A DNA stretch of 64,000 bases, taken from assembly GCA_004134985.1 (NCBI GenBank), contig REGQ01000031.1:1-64000 (forward strand), written 5' to 3'. The translations under genes and the position numbers were made by a program. The notes below the pieces were generated by a model. That model was not told the origin of the DNA. It saw nothing but the letters and a program-made list of their open reading frames with translations, and ran no database searches. Positions 26,122-34,356 of the stretch are shown piece after piece (position 1 is the first letter of the stretch; each line of letters begins with the position of its first letter). The stretch is from Paenibacillaceae bacterium. GTDB lineage: Bacteria > Bacillota > Bacilli > Paenibacillales > Paenibacillaceae.

Positions 26122-28872
26122 ATGAATCGAAAAACCGCTCACCTGATTTCTCATACCCACTGGGACCGGGAATGGTATATGCCTTACGAGCACCATCACT
26201 ATCTGCTCACCGAGCTTATGAATGAGCTGCTGGACACGCTGGAAAAAGATGATCGATACCGTTATTTTCATTTAGATGGACAGACGATCATTATTGAAGA
26301 TTATTTGCAGGTGCATCCCGAGAAGAGGGAGCAGCTTGAAACTTATATTCGTGAAGGAAAGATTATCATCGGCCCTTGGTATGTGCTGCAGGATGAGTTT
26401 CTAACCAGCTCGGAGGCGAATGTCCGCAACTTGCTCATCGGACATCAGGATGCCGCGCAATATGGCGTCATCTCCAAGCTCGGCTATTTCCCGGATTCCT
26501 TCGGCAACATGGGACAGGCTCCCCAAATGCTTAAGCAAGCTGATATTGATACCGCTGTATTCGGACGCGGAGTGAAGCCAACCGGGTTCGACAATATGGT
26601 CGGCGACCCGATCAGCTCCAGCTACGAATCGCCTTATTCCGAAATGCACTGGGCATCCCCTGACGGCTCGACTGTCATCGGTCTGTTGTTCGCCAATTGG
26701 TACAGCAACGGCAACGAGGCTCCTGTCGATGCTGACGAAGCCAAAGCATTCTGGGACAAACGTCTGGGCGACGCCGAGCGTTACGCTTCAACACCGCATC
26801 TGTTGTTCATGAACGGCTGCGATCATCAGCCTGTGCAGACCGACCTTCCTGATGCGCTTGAAACGGCCCGGGCGCTGTATCCGGACGTCGATTTTGTTCA
26901 CTCCAGCTTCGAGGACTACCTGGATGCTTTGCGCAGCCAGCTGCCGGACAATTTGGTCACTGTTCAAGGAGAGCTGCGCAGCCAGCATACAGATGGATGG
27001 GGCACGCTTGTCAATACAGCTTCAGCGCGTATTTACTTGAAGCAAATGAATCAGCTGGGACAAACGTTGCTGGAGAAAGGTGCAGAGCCGCTGGCAGCTT
27101 TGGCCAATCTGGTCAGTGAAAAGAGCTACCCGCATCAATGGATTACCTATGCCTGGAAGACGTTAATGCAGAACCATCCGCATGACAGTATTTGCGGCTG
27201 CAGTGTTGATGAAGTGCATCGTGAGATGGTATCCCGCTTTGACAAGAGCCGTCATGCGGCGGAAGCGATCATCAGCGAAAGTTTGCAAGCGATATCCGGC
27301 CAGATCGATACAGCTGGGGTCACAGCTTGGAGCGATGCGAGTATTCCGCTCGTCATTCATAATACGACCGGCTGGGAACGCAGTGGAACGGTAAGCGTGG
27401 AACTTATCGTAGCGAAGAAATATTTCAAACAAGGCCCTAACCCGCCTGCCATTGCCGAGGAGTTGGAGCAATTGGCACTGCAGTTGGAGCAAAGCTGCCT
27501 GCTTGATGATCAAGGTCAGCGCATTGCTGCGAAGATTGAAGATTTGGGTACCCATTTTGGCTATGAATTGCCGAAGGATCAATTCCGCAAGCCGTATATG
27601 GCTCGCAAAATATCGGTCACCTTCGAAGCGGTCCAAGTACCTGCGCTCGGCTTCAAAGTCTATGCCTGGGAGCCAACCAAGCCTGCGCTTGAGAATGCGC
27701 CTGTCCACAGCAGCCTGGCCGTCGGCGAGAACAGCATGTCCAATGCCTTCATTGCGCTGGATATTCATGCGGATGGCACGTACACAGTAACTGACAAGCG
27801 CACCGGAAAAGCATTCGCAGGCCTTGGCGTTTATGAAAATTGTGGCGATCTGGGGAACGAATATGTGTTCCGAGCGCCGGATGGGGATGTTTCCCTGACG
27901 ACCCGCGGCCTTCCTGCGACCATTACCTTGGTTGAAAATGAGTCCTACCGCGCCAGCTTTGAAATTGTGCATGAATGGGCAATACCGGCTTCGGGAGATG
28001 AGCAGTTTACGATCGAAAAACGCAGGATGGTTCCTTTCCGTAAACGCACTGCCGCCAGATCGAAGGAGCTTGTTCCCTTCCGCATTGTAACCAGAATAAG
28101 TCTGGAACAATCCGGGGAAGGCGTACTTGTATCGACTGCCTTTAACAACCAGGCGAAGGATCACCGGCTTCGGGCGCTCTTCCCTACCGGCCTTGAAGCA
28201 AGTACGCATCTGGCAGATTCCATCTTCGAGGTTGCCAAGCGTGACACTGTGCCGGCTGAGGAGTGGGTGAACCCGAGCAACGCCCAGCATCAACAAGCAT
28301 TTGTTAGTGTATCCGATGCGAACGTTGGGCTGACGATTGCCAATAGGGGCTTGAACGAGTACGAGGTTGTGCGGGACGGACAGAATACGATCGCCTTGAC
28401 ACTGCTTCGCAGCGTATCGGAATTGGGAGATTGGGGCGTGTTCCCGACACCGGAGGCCCAGTGTCTAGGAGAACAGGCGGTGGAATATGCTATTTATCCG
28501 CATGCACAGTCGGTTGTTGCATCCGAAGCGTTCGCCAGCGCCTATCAATATCAGACACCATGGTTCCAAACGCAAACGGATCGTCAGCGCGGCACGCTGC
28601 CAACGACCTATCAACCCGTGAAGTGGGAAGGCAAGTCACTAGCACTGTCGGCCTTCAAGGTGTCCCAACAGCATGAGGACATCATCATTCGACTCGTTAA
28701 TCTGGACCACCAACCAACTTCCTTGACACTTGAGCCTGGTTTTGCAGTCAAGGAGCTTTATAGCAGCGACATTCTGGAACGTCGTAAGGAAGCTGCCTCG
28801 TTAACTGACGGACAGTTCCGCGCGGCGGTTGGCAAGGCACAGATCATTACGTATGCACTCTCACGACAATAA
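26122..28872 (+). CDS. GH38 alpha-mannosidase
   Basis: Cytoplasmic zinc-dependent exo-alpha-mannosidase, 916 aa. The N-terminal catalytic domain has HTHWDREW (His and Asp zinc ligands, about 11-18), IGPWYVLQDEF, and YFPDSFGNMGQAPQML, whose Asp after Pro is the family's nucleophile. NHPHDSICGCSVDEVHREM (about 352-370) supplies the late His/Asp. Beta-domains fill the C-terminal half. No signal peptide, so the substrate is imported first. Start at 26122 has AGGAGG 9 nt upstream; the frame opens earlier at 26095 without such a site. GH125 follows in the same operon after 37 nt. Together they would trim alpha-linked mannose from N-glycan or mannan oligosaccharides. Confidence 0.93.
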   Translation: MNRKTAHLISHTHWDREWYMPYEHHHYLLTELMNELLDTLEKDDRYRYFHLDGQTIIIEDYLQVHPEKREQLETYIREGKIIIGPWYVLQDEFLTSSEANVRNLLIGHQDAAQYGVISKLGYFPDSFGNMGQAPQMLKQADIDTAVFGRGVKPTGFDNMVGDPISSSYESPYSEMHWASPDGSTVIGLLFANWYSNGNEAPVDADEAKAFWDKRLGDAERYASTPHLLFMNGCDHQPVQTDLPDALETARALYPDVDFVHSSFEDYLDALRSQLPDNLVTVQGELRSQHTDGWGTLVNTASARIYLKQMNQLGQTLLEKGAEPLAALANLVSEKSYPHQWITYAWKTLMQNHPHDSICGCSVDEVHREMVSRFDKSRHAAEAIISESLQAISGQIDTAGVTAWSDASIPLVIHNTTGWERSGTVSVELIVAKKYFKQGPNPPAIAEELEQLALQLEQSCLLDDQGQRIAAKIEDLGTHFGYELPKDQFRKPYMARKISVTFEAVQVPALGFKVYAWEPTKPALENAPVHSSLAVGENSMSNAFIALDIHADGTYTVTDKRTGKAFAGLGVYENCGDLGNEYVFRAPDGDVSLTTRGLPATITLVENESYRASFEIVHEWAIPASGDEQFTIEKRRMVPFRKRTAARSKELVPFRIVTRISLEQSGEGVLVSTAFNNQAKDHRLRALFPTGLEASTHLADSIFEVAKRDTVPAEEWVNPSNAQHQQAFVSVSDANVGLTIANRGLNEYEVVRDGQNTIALTLLRSVSELGDWGVFPTPEAQCLGEQAVEYAIYPHAQSVVASEAFASAYQYQTPWFQTQTDRQRGTLPTTYQPVKWEGKSLALSAFKVSQQHEDIIIRLVNLDHQPTSLTLEPGFAVKELYSSDILERRKEAASLTDGQFRAAVGKAQIITYALSRQ

Positions 28873-28909
28873 ATTGCAGCAGTACCCATTATAAAGGAGG
28901 CTTTTCATC

Positions 28910-30190
28910 ATGACATTACCGAATTCCATTACGCAATTTTTGGATGAGGCCGATCAACGGCTCGCTCATCGCCCGAAACTGCAACAGTTGTTCAGAAACT
29001 GTTTCCCCAATACACTGGAAACGACGACCAAGCTGCTTGAAGACGGTACTACCTTTGTATTCACAGGAGATATTCCGGCGATGTGGCTGCGTGACTCAAC
29101 AGAGCAAGTTCGCCACTACATTCCGTTTGCCAAAGAAGATAAGGATCTCCAACGTATTCTGAGCGGCCTGATTGCGCGCCAAATGTTCTATATCAACATT
29201 GATCCTTACACGAACGCATTTAATGAGACTGCCAATGACAAGCATTACAGAGCGACAGATGAGTGTGATTTGAACCCGTGGATGTGGGAGCGCAAGTATG
29301 AGCTGGATTCTCTCTGCTTCCCGGTGCAACTGCTCTACTCGTATTGGAAAGAAACCGGACAAACCGATGTGTTTACGGACGCATGCTACCAGGCGCTCAC
29401 CTCCATCGTGAATCTGATGATTACCGAGCAGCGTCATGGTGAAAAATCACCGTACCGTTTTGTGCGTCAAACACAGCAGCATACGGAAACACTGCAGAAC
29501 GATGGAATGGGACTTCCAGTTAACTATACAGGCATGACCTGGTCGGCCTTCCGTCCGAGCGATGATGCTTGTCTGTTCGGCTACAACATTCCGAACAATA
29601 TGTTCGCCGTTGTTGTACTTGGATTTATTCAAGAGATCGCTGAAGAAATTTATCAGGATACCCGCCTTGCACAGCGTGCAGACAAGCTGCGCAAGGAGAT
29701 CGACTTTGGCATCCGCGCCTACGGCATCGTTAATCACCCGACTTATGGACAAATCTATGCCTATGAAACGGATGGCTTCGGCAACTATTCCCTGATGGAC
29801 GATGCAGGTACGCCAGGCTTGATGTCCATCCCTTATCTTGGCTATGTCAGTGCGGATGATCCGATCTATCAAAACACGCGCCGCTTTGCGCTCAGCTTTG
29901 ACAACCCGTTCTACTTTGAAGGGAAATTCGCCAAAGGCATCGGCAGCCCGCATACACCAGGCGGCTATGTATGGCATATGGCGCTGTCCATGCAGGCGCT
30001 CACTGCAGACAACGATGAGGAAGTTAAAGAGCTGATTGAAATGCTTATTAACACCGATGCGGATACAGGCTATATGCATGAAGGCTTTCATCCTGATAAT
30101 CCGGCTGATTTCTCCAGAGAGTGGTTCGCATGGTCCAACAGCCTGTTCGCCACCTTGATCTGCAAAGCGATGGATAAAGAGCTTGTTTAA
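28910..30190 (+). CDS. GH125 exo-alpha-1,6-mannosidase
   Basis: Cytoplasmic glycosidase of family GH125 (formerly DUF1237), 426 aa, the normal length. Visible family blocks are FTGDIPAMWLRDSTEQV (about 50-66), ATDECDLNPWMWERKYELDS, GFRPSDD-like WSAFRPSDDACLFGYNIPNN, and EGFHPDNPADFSREWFAWSN near the end, all lining the active site in known structures. Characterised members remove terminal alpha-1,6-mannose from N-glycans by inversion. AAAGGAGG lies upstream of the ATG. It is cotranscribed with GH38 and followed by a terminator. Confidence 0.93.
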   Translation: MTLPNSITQFLDEADQRLAHRPKLQQLFRNCFPNTLETTTKLLEDGTTFVFTGDIPAMWLRDSTEQVRHYIPFAKEDKDLQRILSGLIARQMFYINIDPYTNAFNETANDKHYRATDECDLNPWMWERKYELDSLCFPVQLLYSYWKETGQTDVFTDACYQALTSIVNLMITEQRHGEKSPYRFVRQTQQHTETLQNDGMGLPVNYTGMTWSAFRPSDDACLFGYNIPNNMFAVVVLGFIQEIAEEIYQDTRLAQRADKLRKEIDFGIRAYGIVNHPTYGQIYAYETDGFGNYSLMDDAGTPGLMSIPYLGYVSADDPIYQNTRRFALSFDNPFYFEGKFAKGIGSPHTPGGYVWHMALSMQALTADNDEEVKELIEMLINTDADTGYMHEGFHPDNPADFSREWFAWSNSLFATLICKAMDKELV

Positions 30191-30209
30191 TAGGTAACAG
30201 CTTTAGCAG

Positions 30210-30245
30210 AGGTGTCTCTCCGGAAGATGGATGGGACACCTTTTT
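30210..30245 (+). terminator. Terminator after GH125
   Basis: AGGTGTC (30210-30216) pairs with GACACCT (30235-30241), followed by a T-run. Confidence 0.65.
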
Positions 30246-30301
30246 GGGCTCTTATCGTGTGTGGTTGACTTAACGATTGAAACCTTGCGGGCAGTCTGCC
30301 G

Positions 30302-31972
30302 CTAAACACATCCTGCCAGCGCTACCCGATCTGCCGAATGGAATTGCAAAATATTTGGCAGGACAGACAACAGCCGATCGCGTGTAACAGGATCATCGTA
30401 GTTCCAAGAACTTTCAACCATATGAACACAACCTCTCTTAACTGCATTCATCGCTTGCCAACCTTGCGTATTCATCAGCCACTGCACGTTCTGGTTGTCG
30501 ATCTCACGGAAGTCGGTCAACAGGAAGAGCCGGTCCCCGTCCAGACGGGGCAGCGCATCCACCGACACCTTACGGAAGGCTTCACCTTGCTCCATCAGCT
30601 CAATAACGCAATCGGAAGGCAAAAATCCGTTCGCATGATAAAGGGAGACGCCGAACCCCGAGTTGCCCATCAAGTAAAGCTGTCCTTGAAAGAGAAGCAG
30701 CACAACTGCCGTTTCATGCAACTTCTTATCTGTATTGAGAGATTTCCACATCATCCCCCAACGTTTTTCGTAGTCGGCAATCCATGCCTCGGCTTCCTCG
30801 TGCTTGCCCACAAGATCGGCTACAGAAAGCAGTCGGTCCCAAGTCTGCAAAGTGTTGTCGAGTATGACGGTCGGGGCGATGGAAAGCAGTTGATTATAAT
30901 GCCGATTCAGCTTGCAGCCCAGCACGATTAAATCGGGACACAAGGCTGCTATTCGCGAAGGATCGCCCAGCGTTCCGACATCCGTCACTTCCTGCAACAA
31001 ATCCCGATAGACGACCTGGCTCCTTATAATCGTCAATTCTGCGCCTACTGGCTTAATTCCCAGCGCCAGCAATTCGCCAAGCATCGATCCCGAGATGACA
31101 ATGCGCCGGGGTTCATTAGAAGGACTAGCATCGTTAGATGGCATGACAGAGCTCCGACTGATGTTGGCATACATGCGCGGAGGAATGCCAACGTATTGCG
31201 TAAAGCGTTTGTTGAAGTAGTATTCGTCGCTGAAGCCGACCTGTCTGGCAATTACCCGGAGCGGCTGATCGAACTCGGCAAGAAGCTTCGCCGCTTTTTC
31301 GATTCTCAAACTATTTAAATAATCCAACGGCTTTTTTCCCATATACAACTGAAACGCAGCACTATACTTCGCGCGTTCCATGCCAGCCATCCTGGCTAAT
31401 TGATTAACGGTAATATTCTCGTTGTAGTGTTCAGCAAGGTAACGAATGGTCATGCGAATGTTGTCCGTTTCTCTGGAGACCGACCGTCCGGCCGATTGCT
31501 CATACTGTTCCAGCAGCAGGCAGATCAATTCTTGCAATGCGATTGTTTGGCGCATTCGCCAGGAGCTTCCGTGCTGCAACGATTTAAGCCGATGAATCAC
31601 ATCAAGCAAATGGGTGTTGTCCATTACTGTAATCGGTATTGTATAGGGCCAGCCATCATTTACGGCAGCAAGCGGCTCTTGCTCCCCCCAGCCCCACACG
31701 TCAAAGGAAATCCGATGGCATTGAATATCCTCCGCAGCTCCTATCAATTCAATCTCGCAACCAGGCGGAAGCAACAAGCATAATCCAGGATCAATCTGCC
31801 GTTCAGTATGGGATATTCGATACCTTCCCGAGTCGGCAAAGAAAGCAACGATAAGATGCCGGCTGGTCCGATAAAGCAGGCGGTCTTCTCTGCGACACAC
31901 GAGCAAGCTTGCATCGTCAAGGACAAAATGCATTTCTTTATCTGGAACAACGTGGCAGCAATCTGATGACAT
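30302..31972 (-). CDS. Btr-like iron regulator: AraC domain fused to siderophore-binding domain
   Basis: Cytoplasmic transcription activator, 556 aa. N-terminal cupin-like part (about 10-140), two AraC helix-turn-helix motifs (about 180-275; VGFSDEYYFNKRFTQYVGIPP), then a periplasmic-binding-protein fold (about 290-550) like that of the binding protein encoded next door. The two end alike: WNYDDPVTRDRLLSVLP here, WNASDPVTMERILDELP there. The B. subtilis counterpart Btr binds Fe-bacillibactin and activates its import genes, so an intracellular ferric-siderophore sensor is inferred. Start at 31972 has GGGGGG 7 nt upstream. A Fur box sits 20 bp before the start. Confidence 0.85.
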   Translation of the reverse strand: MSSDCCHVVPDKEMHFVLDDASLLVCRREDRLLYRTSRHLIVAFFADSGRYRISHTERQIDPGLCLLLPPGCEIELIGAAEDIQCHRISFDVWGWGEQEPLAAVNDGWPYTIPITVMDNTHLLDVIHRLKSLQHGSSWRMRQTIALQELICLLLEQYEQSAGRSVSRETDNIRMTIRYLAEHYNENITVNQLARMAGMERAKYSAAFQLYMGKKPLDYLNSLRIEKAAKLLAEFDQPLRVIARQVGFSDEYYFNKRFTQYVGIPPRMYANISRSSVMPSNDASPSNEPRRIVISGSMLGELLALGIKPVGAELTIIRSQVVYRDLLQEVTDVGTLGDPSRIAALCPDLIVLGCKLNRHYNQLLSIAPTVILDNTLQTWDRLLSVADLVGKHEEAEAWIADYEKRWGMMWKSLNTDKKLHETAVVLLLFQGQLYLMGNSGFGVSLYHANGFLPSDCVIELMEQGEAFRKVSVDALPRLDGDRLFLLTDFREIDNQNVQWLMNTQGWQAMNAVKRGCVHMVESSWNYDDPVTRDRLLSVLPNILQFHSADRVALAGCV

Positions 31973-31991
31973 AAACCAACCCCCCATTCAC

Positions 31992-32006
31992 TGAGAACTA
32001 TTATCA
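31992..32006. promoter_or_regulatory. Fur box upstream of the Btr-like regulator
   Basis: TGAGAACTATTATCA matches the 7-1-7 Fur consensus TGATAATNATTATCA in 12 of 14 defined positions. The identical 15-mer precedes the next gene at 33124-33138. Repression when iron is plentiful is expected. Confidence 0.8.
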
Positions 32007-32016
32007 CCATTTTAAA

Positions 32017-32060
32017 TAAAAAAGACAAACGATTCAACTATCACGTTGAGATCGCTTGTC
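32017..32060 (-). terminator. Terminator after the iron-siderophore binding protein
   Basis: Imperfect stem of about 15 bp (GACAAGCGATCTCAAC against GTTGAATCGTTTGTC, minus strand) with a 6-nt loop, then TTTTTTATTT. It starts 12 nt beyond the stop codon at 32073 and separates this gene from the Btr-like gene, so the two are likely separate transcripts. Confidence 0.8.
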
Positions 32061-32072
32061 AGGAAGGCAGCA

Positions 32073-33095
32073 CTATTTCCCTAGCCATTTGGGCAGTTCA
32101 TCCAAAATTCGTTCCATCGTAACCGGGTCGCTGGCATTCCAACTGATGTCACCGACCGTGACGCGACCCTCTTTGACAGCAGGAATCGTTTTCCAAATCG
32201 GACTTTCCATCAGTTCCTTCGCAACCTTCTCGTCTTCGGTTCCCGGCAAGCTCAGCAGAAAAATGTGATCTCCTGCATAATCAGGCAGTACCTCCGCGGA
32301 TACCTCGACGAAAAATTCATTCCTGTCAATGAGTTCCTGCACCTTGGCTGTCGGACGGAAGCCTTGCGGATCATACAGGAACAGCGTTAGACTGTAGCCG
32401 CCCATGACATAATATCGACCTGCCAGGCTGAGATAGACCGCTGCCGTCTCCCCTTCTTTGATATCGAGTTTGTCCCACATCTTCTGAGCCTTGCTCTCGT
32501 AACGCGTAATCCAATCCTCTGCCGATTGCTTAACACCGAGAATATTGGCAATCTCCCGAAGGCGTTCGTAGGTGCCAGCACCTCGATTATACTGAACGGT
32601 CGGAGCGATTTTGGTCATTTTCTCGTAGACTTCGGTATCTGAAGCATCATTATCGGACGATTGCAGAATAAGATCCGGCTCTAGCGACATAATTTTCTCC
32701 AGGTTATGTGGAAAGCCGATATCAACGATACCGTCGAGATCACTCTTGTAGACATAGGCTTCTCCGAGAAAATCATTGCCGATCGGCTTGACGCCAAGCG
32801 CAAGCATATCACCGGGACTGTCGCCAAGCAGTATCACCTTCTGGGGACGGACCGGAATGGTCGCCTCACGACCGCTAAAATCCTTATATTGACGCGTCTC
32901 ACTCTCCCCTGAAGCAGTGGATGAATCCCCCTCGGAGGATGGAGCAGACGTTGTGGACGATCCAGATGCCGAGTCCGGCGACTGTGATGTGGAATCTGTC
33001 GATTGCTTAGCTGAATCAGAGCCGCAAGCGGACAACATACTTCCAATGATGAGCAGAAGACTAAGAGAAAGCAAGCGGTACCTAATATTGAACAT
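32073..33095 (-). CDS. Iron-siderophore ABC transporter substrate-binding lipoprotein
   Basis: Extracellular lipoprotein of the FecB/FeuA-like TroA fold, 340 aa. Lipobox MLSAC (about 20-24) is followed by a long Ser/Thr-rich linker (about 25-75) and the ligand domain (YKDFSGREATIPVRPQKVILLG, IGNDFLGEAY, FLLSLPG). It would hand a ferric siderophore to a FeuBC-type permease, which is not encoded here. Ribosome site GAGAGG about 8 nt before the ATG. An exact copy of the regulator's Fur box lies 29 bp upstream, so both genes are expected to respond to iron together. Confidence 0.9.
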   Translation of the reverse strand: MFNIRYRLLSLSLLLIIGSMLSACGSDSAKQSTDSTSQSPDSASGSSTTSAPSSEGDSSTASGESETRQYKDFSGREATIPVRPQKVILLGDSPGDMLALGVKPIGNDFLGEAYVYKSDLDGIVDIGFPHNLEKIMSLEPDLILQSSDNDASDTEVYEKMTKIAPTVQYNRGAGTYERLREIANILGVKQSAEDWITRYESKAQKMWDKLDIKEGETAAVYLSLAGRYYVMGGYSLTLFLYDPQGFRPTAKVQELIDRNEFFVEVSAEVLPDYAGDHIFLLSLPGTEDEKVAKELMESPIWKTIPAVKEGRVTVGDISWNASDPVTMERILDELPKWLGK

Positions 33096-33123
33096 GTGAT
33101 AGACCTCTCTCTTGAAAAGTTTT

Positions 33124-33138
33124 TGAGAACTATTATCA
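33124..33138. promoter_or_regulatory. Fur box upstream of the siderophore-binding protein
   Basis: TGAGAACTATTATCA, identical base for base to the box at 31992-32006. Confidence 0.8.
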
Positions 33139-33300
33139 ATATAAGATGTACCTCCTTATAAAACAATAGAGAAAACGTAAGCCCGGGTTTGTACAAAAAT
33201 AACCGTGCTGTGGCGGATAGTCGGGAATAGGTTGTCTGGTATCGCTGCGAAAAACTGACGCCTTAATGGTATGAGGTTTGTAGCCACTGCTTATACAAAT

Positions 33301-33351
33301 GCAGATGGCAAACCTTCCCTCATGTATTGCAAGGGTAGGCTTGCCATCTGC
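33301..33351 (-). terminator. Hairpin ending the ribose-type importer operon
   Basis: GCAGATGGCAA (33301-33311) pairs perfectly with TTGCCATCTGC (33341-33351), with an inner partial CCTTCCCT/AGGGTAGG stem. It lies about 10 nt beyond the permease stop. The T-run is short, so this may act as a terminator or as a stabilising 3' hairpin. Confidence 0.6.
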
Positions 33352-33360
33352 AATCGTTCG

Positions 33361-34356
33361 CTAATGCATACGCTTGTAATACGTAATGGCCAGTGCCAGC
33401 GCCAGCACAGAGCCCTTAACGATATCCATCGCATAGTACGGCACAGACATCATGACCAGCCCATTTCTCAAAATGCCAATCAGCACAGCGCCAATAAATG
33501 TCCCGAATGCATTGGGCTTGCCGGCCCCCAGCACCGAATAGCCGATAAATGCCGCCGCTACGGCATCCATCAAGTAAGGGCCGCCTGCGTTCACCTCGGC
33601 TGTCATGACCCGCGCGCCAAGCATGATGCCGCCGACCGCGGCGAACAGAGAGGAGATCAAATAGGCCGTCAAGCGGTATTTGCTTACCGCGATCCCGGAC
33701 AGTTTGGCAGCTTCCGTATTACCGCCGATCATATACATATACCGGCCATGCTTGGTGTAGTTCAGGAACAGATGCGCCGACAGCACGACAAGCAGCATGA
33801 TAATAATGATCCATAATGACGATTGTCCGATTTTGGCAAAGCTTTTTGGAATGATGCCTGTAGCAAAATCTCCGTTTGGCATAATCATATTTTGCGAGAT
33901 TGTTGCGCCCCTTGTATAAGTGAGGGCAACGCCCTGAAAAATAAACATTGTAGCCAGCGTCATCAGCATATCCTGTATTTTAAAGTTTATGACGAGAAAA
34001 GCGTTCACAAGCCCGACCGCCAGGCAGAAGACCAGTGTAAGCGCGATGCCAACGCCAAGCTGTTGGCCGTGCCACACAAACATCGAGATAACGAGCGCAT
34101 TGGCTATTGATGCTGTGGAGCCGACCGACAGGTCAAAACCCCCTACAGCGAGCGAAACGGTAAGGCCCGTAGCAATAATCGTCACGATGGATATGGAGCG
34201 CAAAATGGTAACAAGGTTTGAAGCGCCAAAGAAATGATCGGTCGCTGTCCCGAATATGGCGATGAGTAGAATAATCGTAAGGATCGTCCCGTATTTATAT
34301 AAAAAATGGAATATGCCCGAGCCTTTAGGGGCGCGTGCTGCAGCTCCTGTACTCAC
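33361..34356 (-). CDS. Ribose-type sugar ABC transporter permease (CUT2)
   Basis: Inner-membrane permease of the RbsC/BPD_transp_2 family, 331 aa, with about ten helices. Family signatures are GGFDLSVGSTASIANAL (about 72-88) and GARVMTAEVNAGGPYLMDAVAAAFIGYSVLGAGKPNAFGT in the C-terminal half (about 246-285). GTG start overlaps the stop of the ATPase gene as GTGA, so the pair is translationally coupled. Last gene of the SBP-ATPase-permease operon. Confidence 0.93.
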   Translation of the reverse strand: MSTGAAARAPKGSGIFHFLYKYGTILTIILLIAIFGTATDHFFGASNLVTILRSISIVTIIATGLTVSLAVGGFDLSVGSTASIANALVISMFVWHGQQLGVGIALTLVFCLAVGLVNAFLVINFKIQDMLMTLATMFIFQGVALTYTRGATISQNMIMPNGDFATGIIPKSFAKIGQSSLWIIIIMLLVVLSAHLFLNYTKHGRYMYMIGGNTEAAKLSGIAVSKYRLTAYLISSLFAAVGGIMLGARVMTAEVNAGGPYLMDAVAAAFIGYSVLGAGKPNAFGTFIGAVLIGILRNGLVMMSVPYYAMDIVKGSVLALALAITYYKRMH

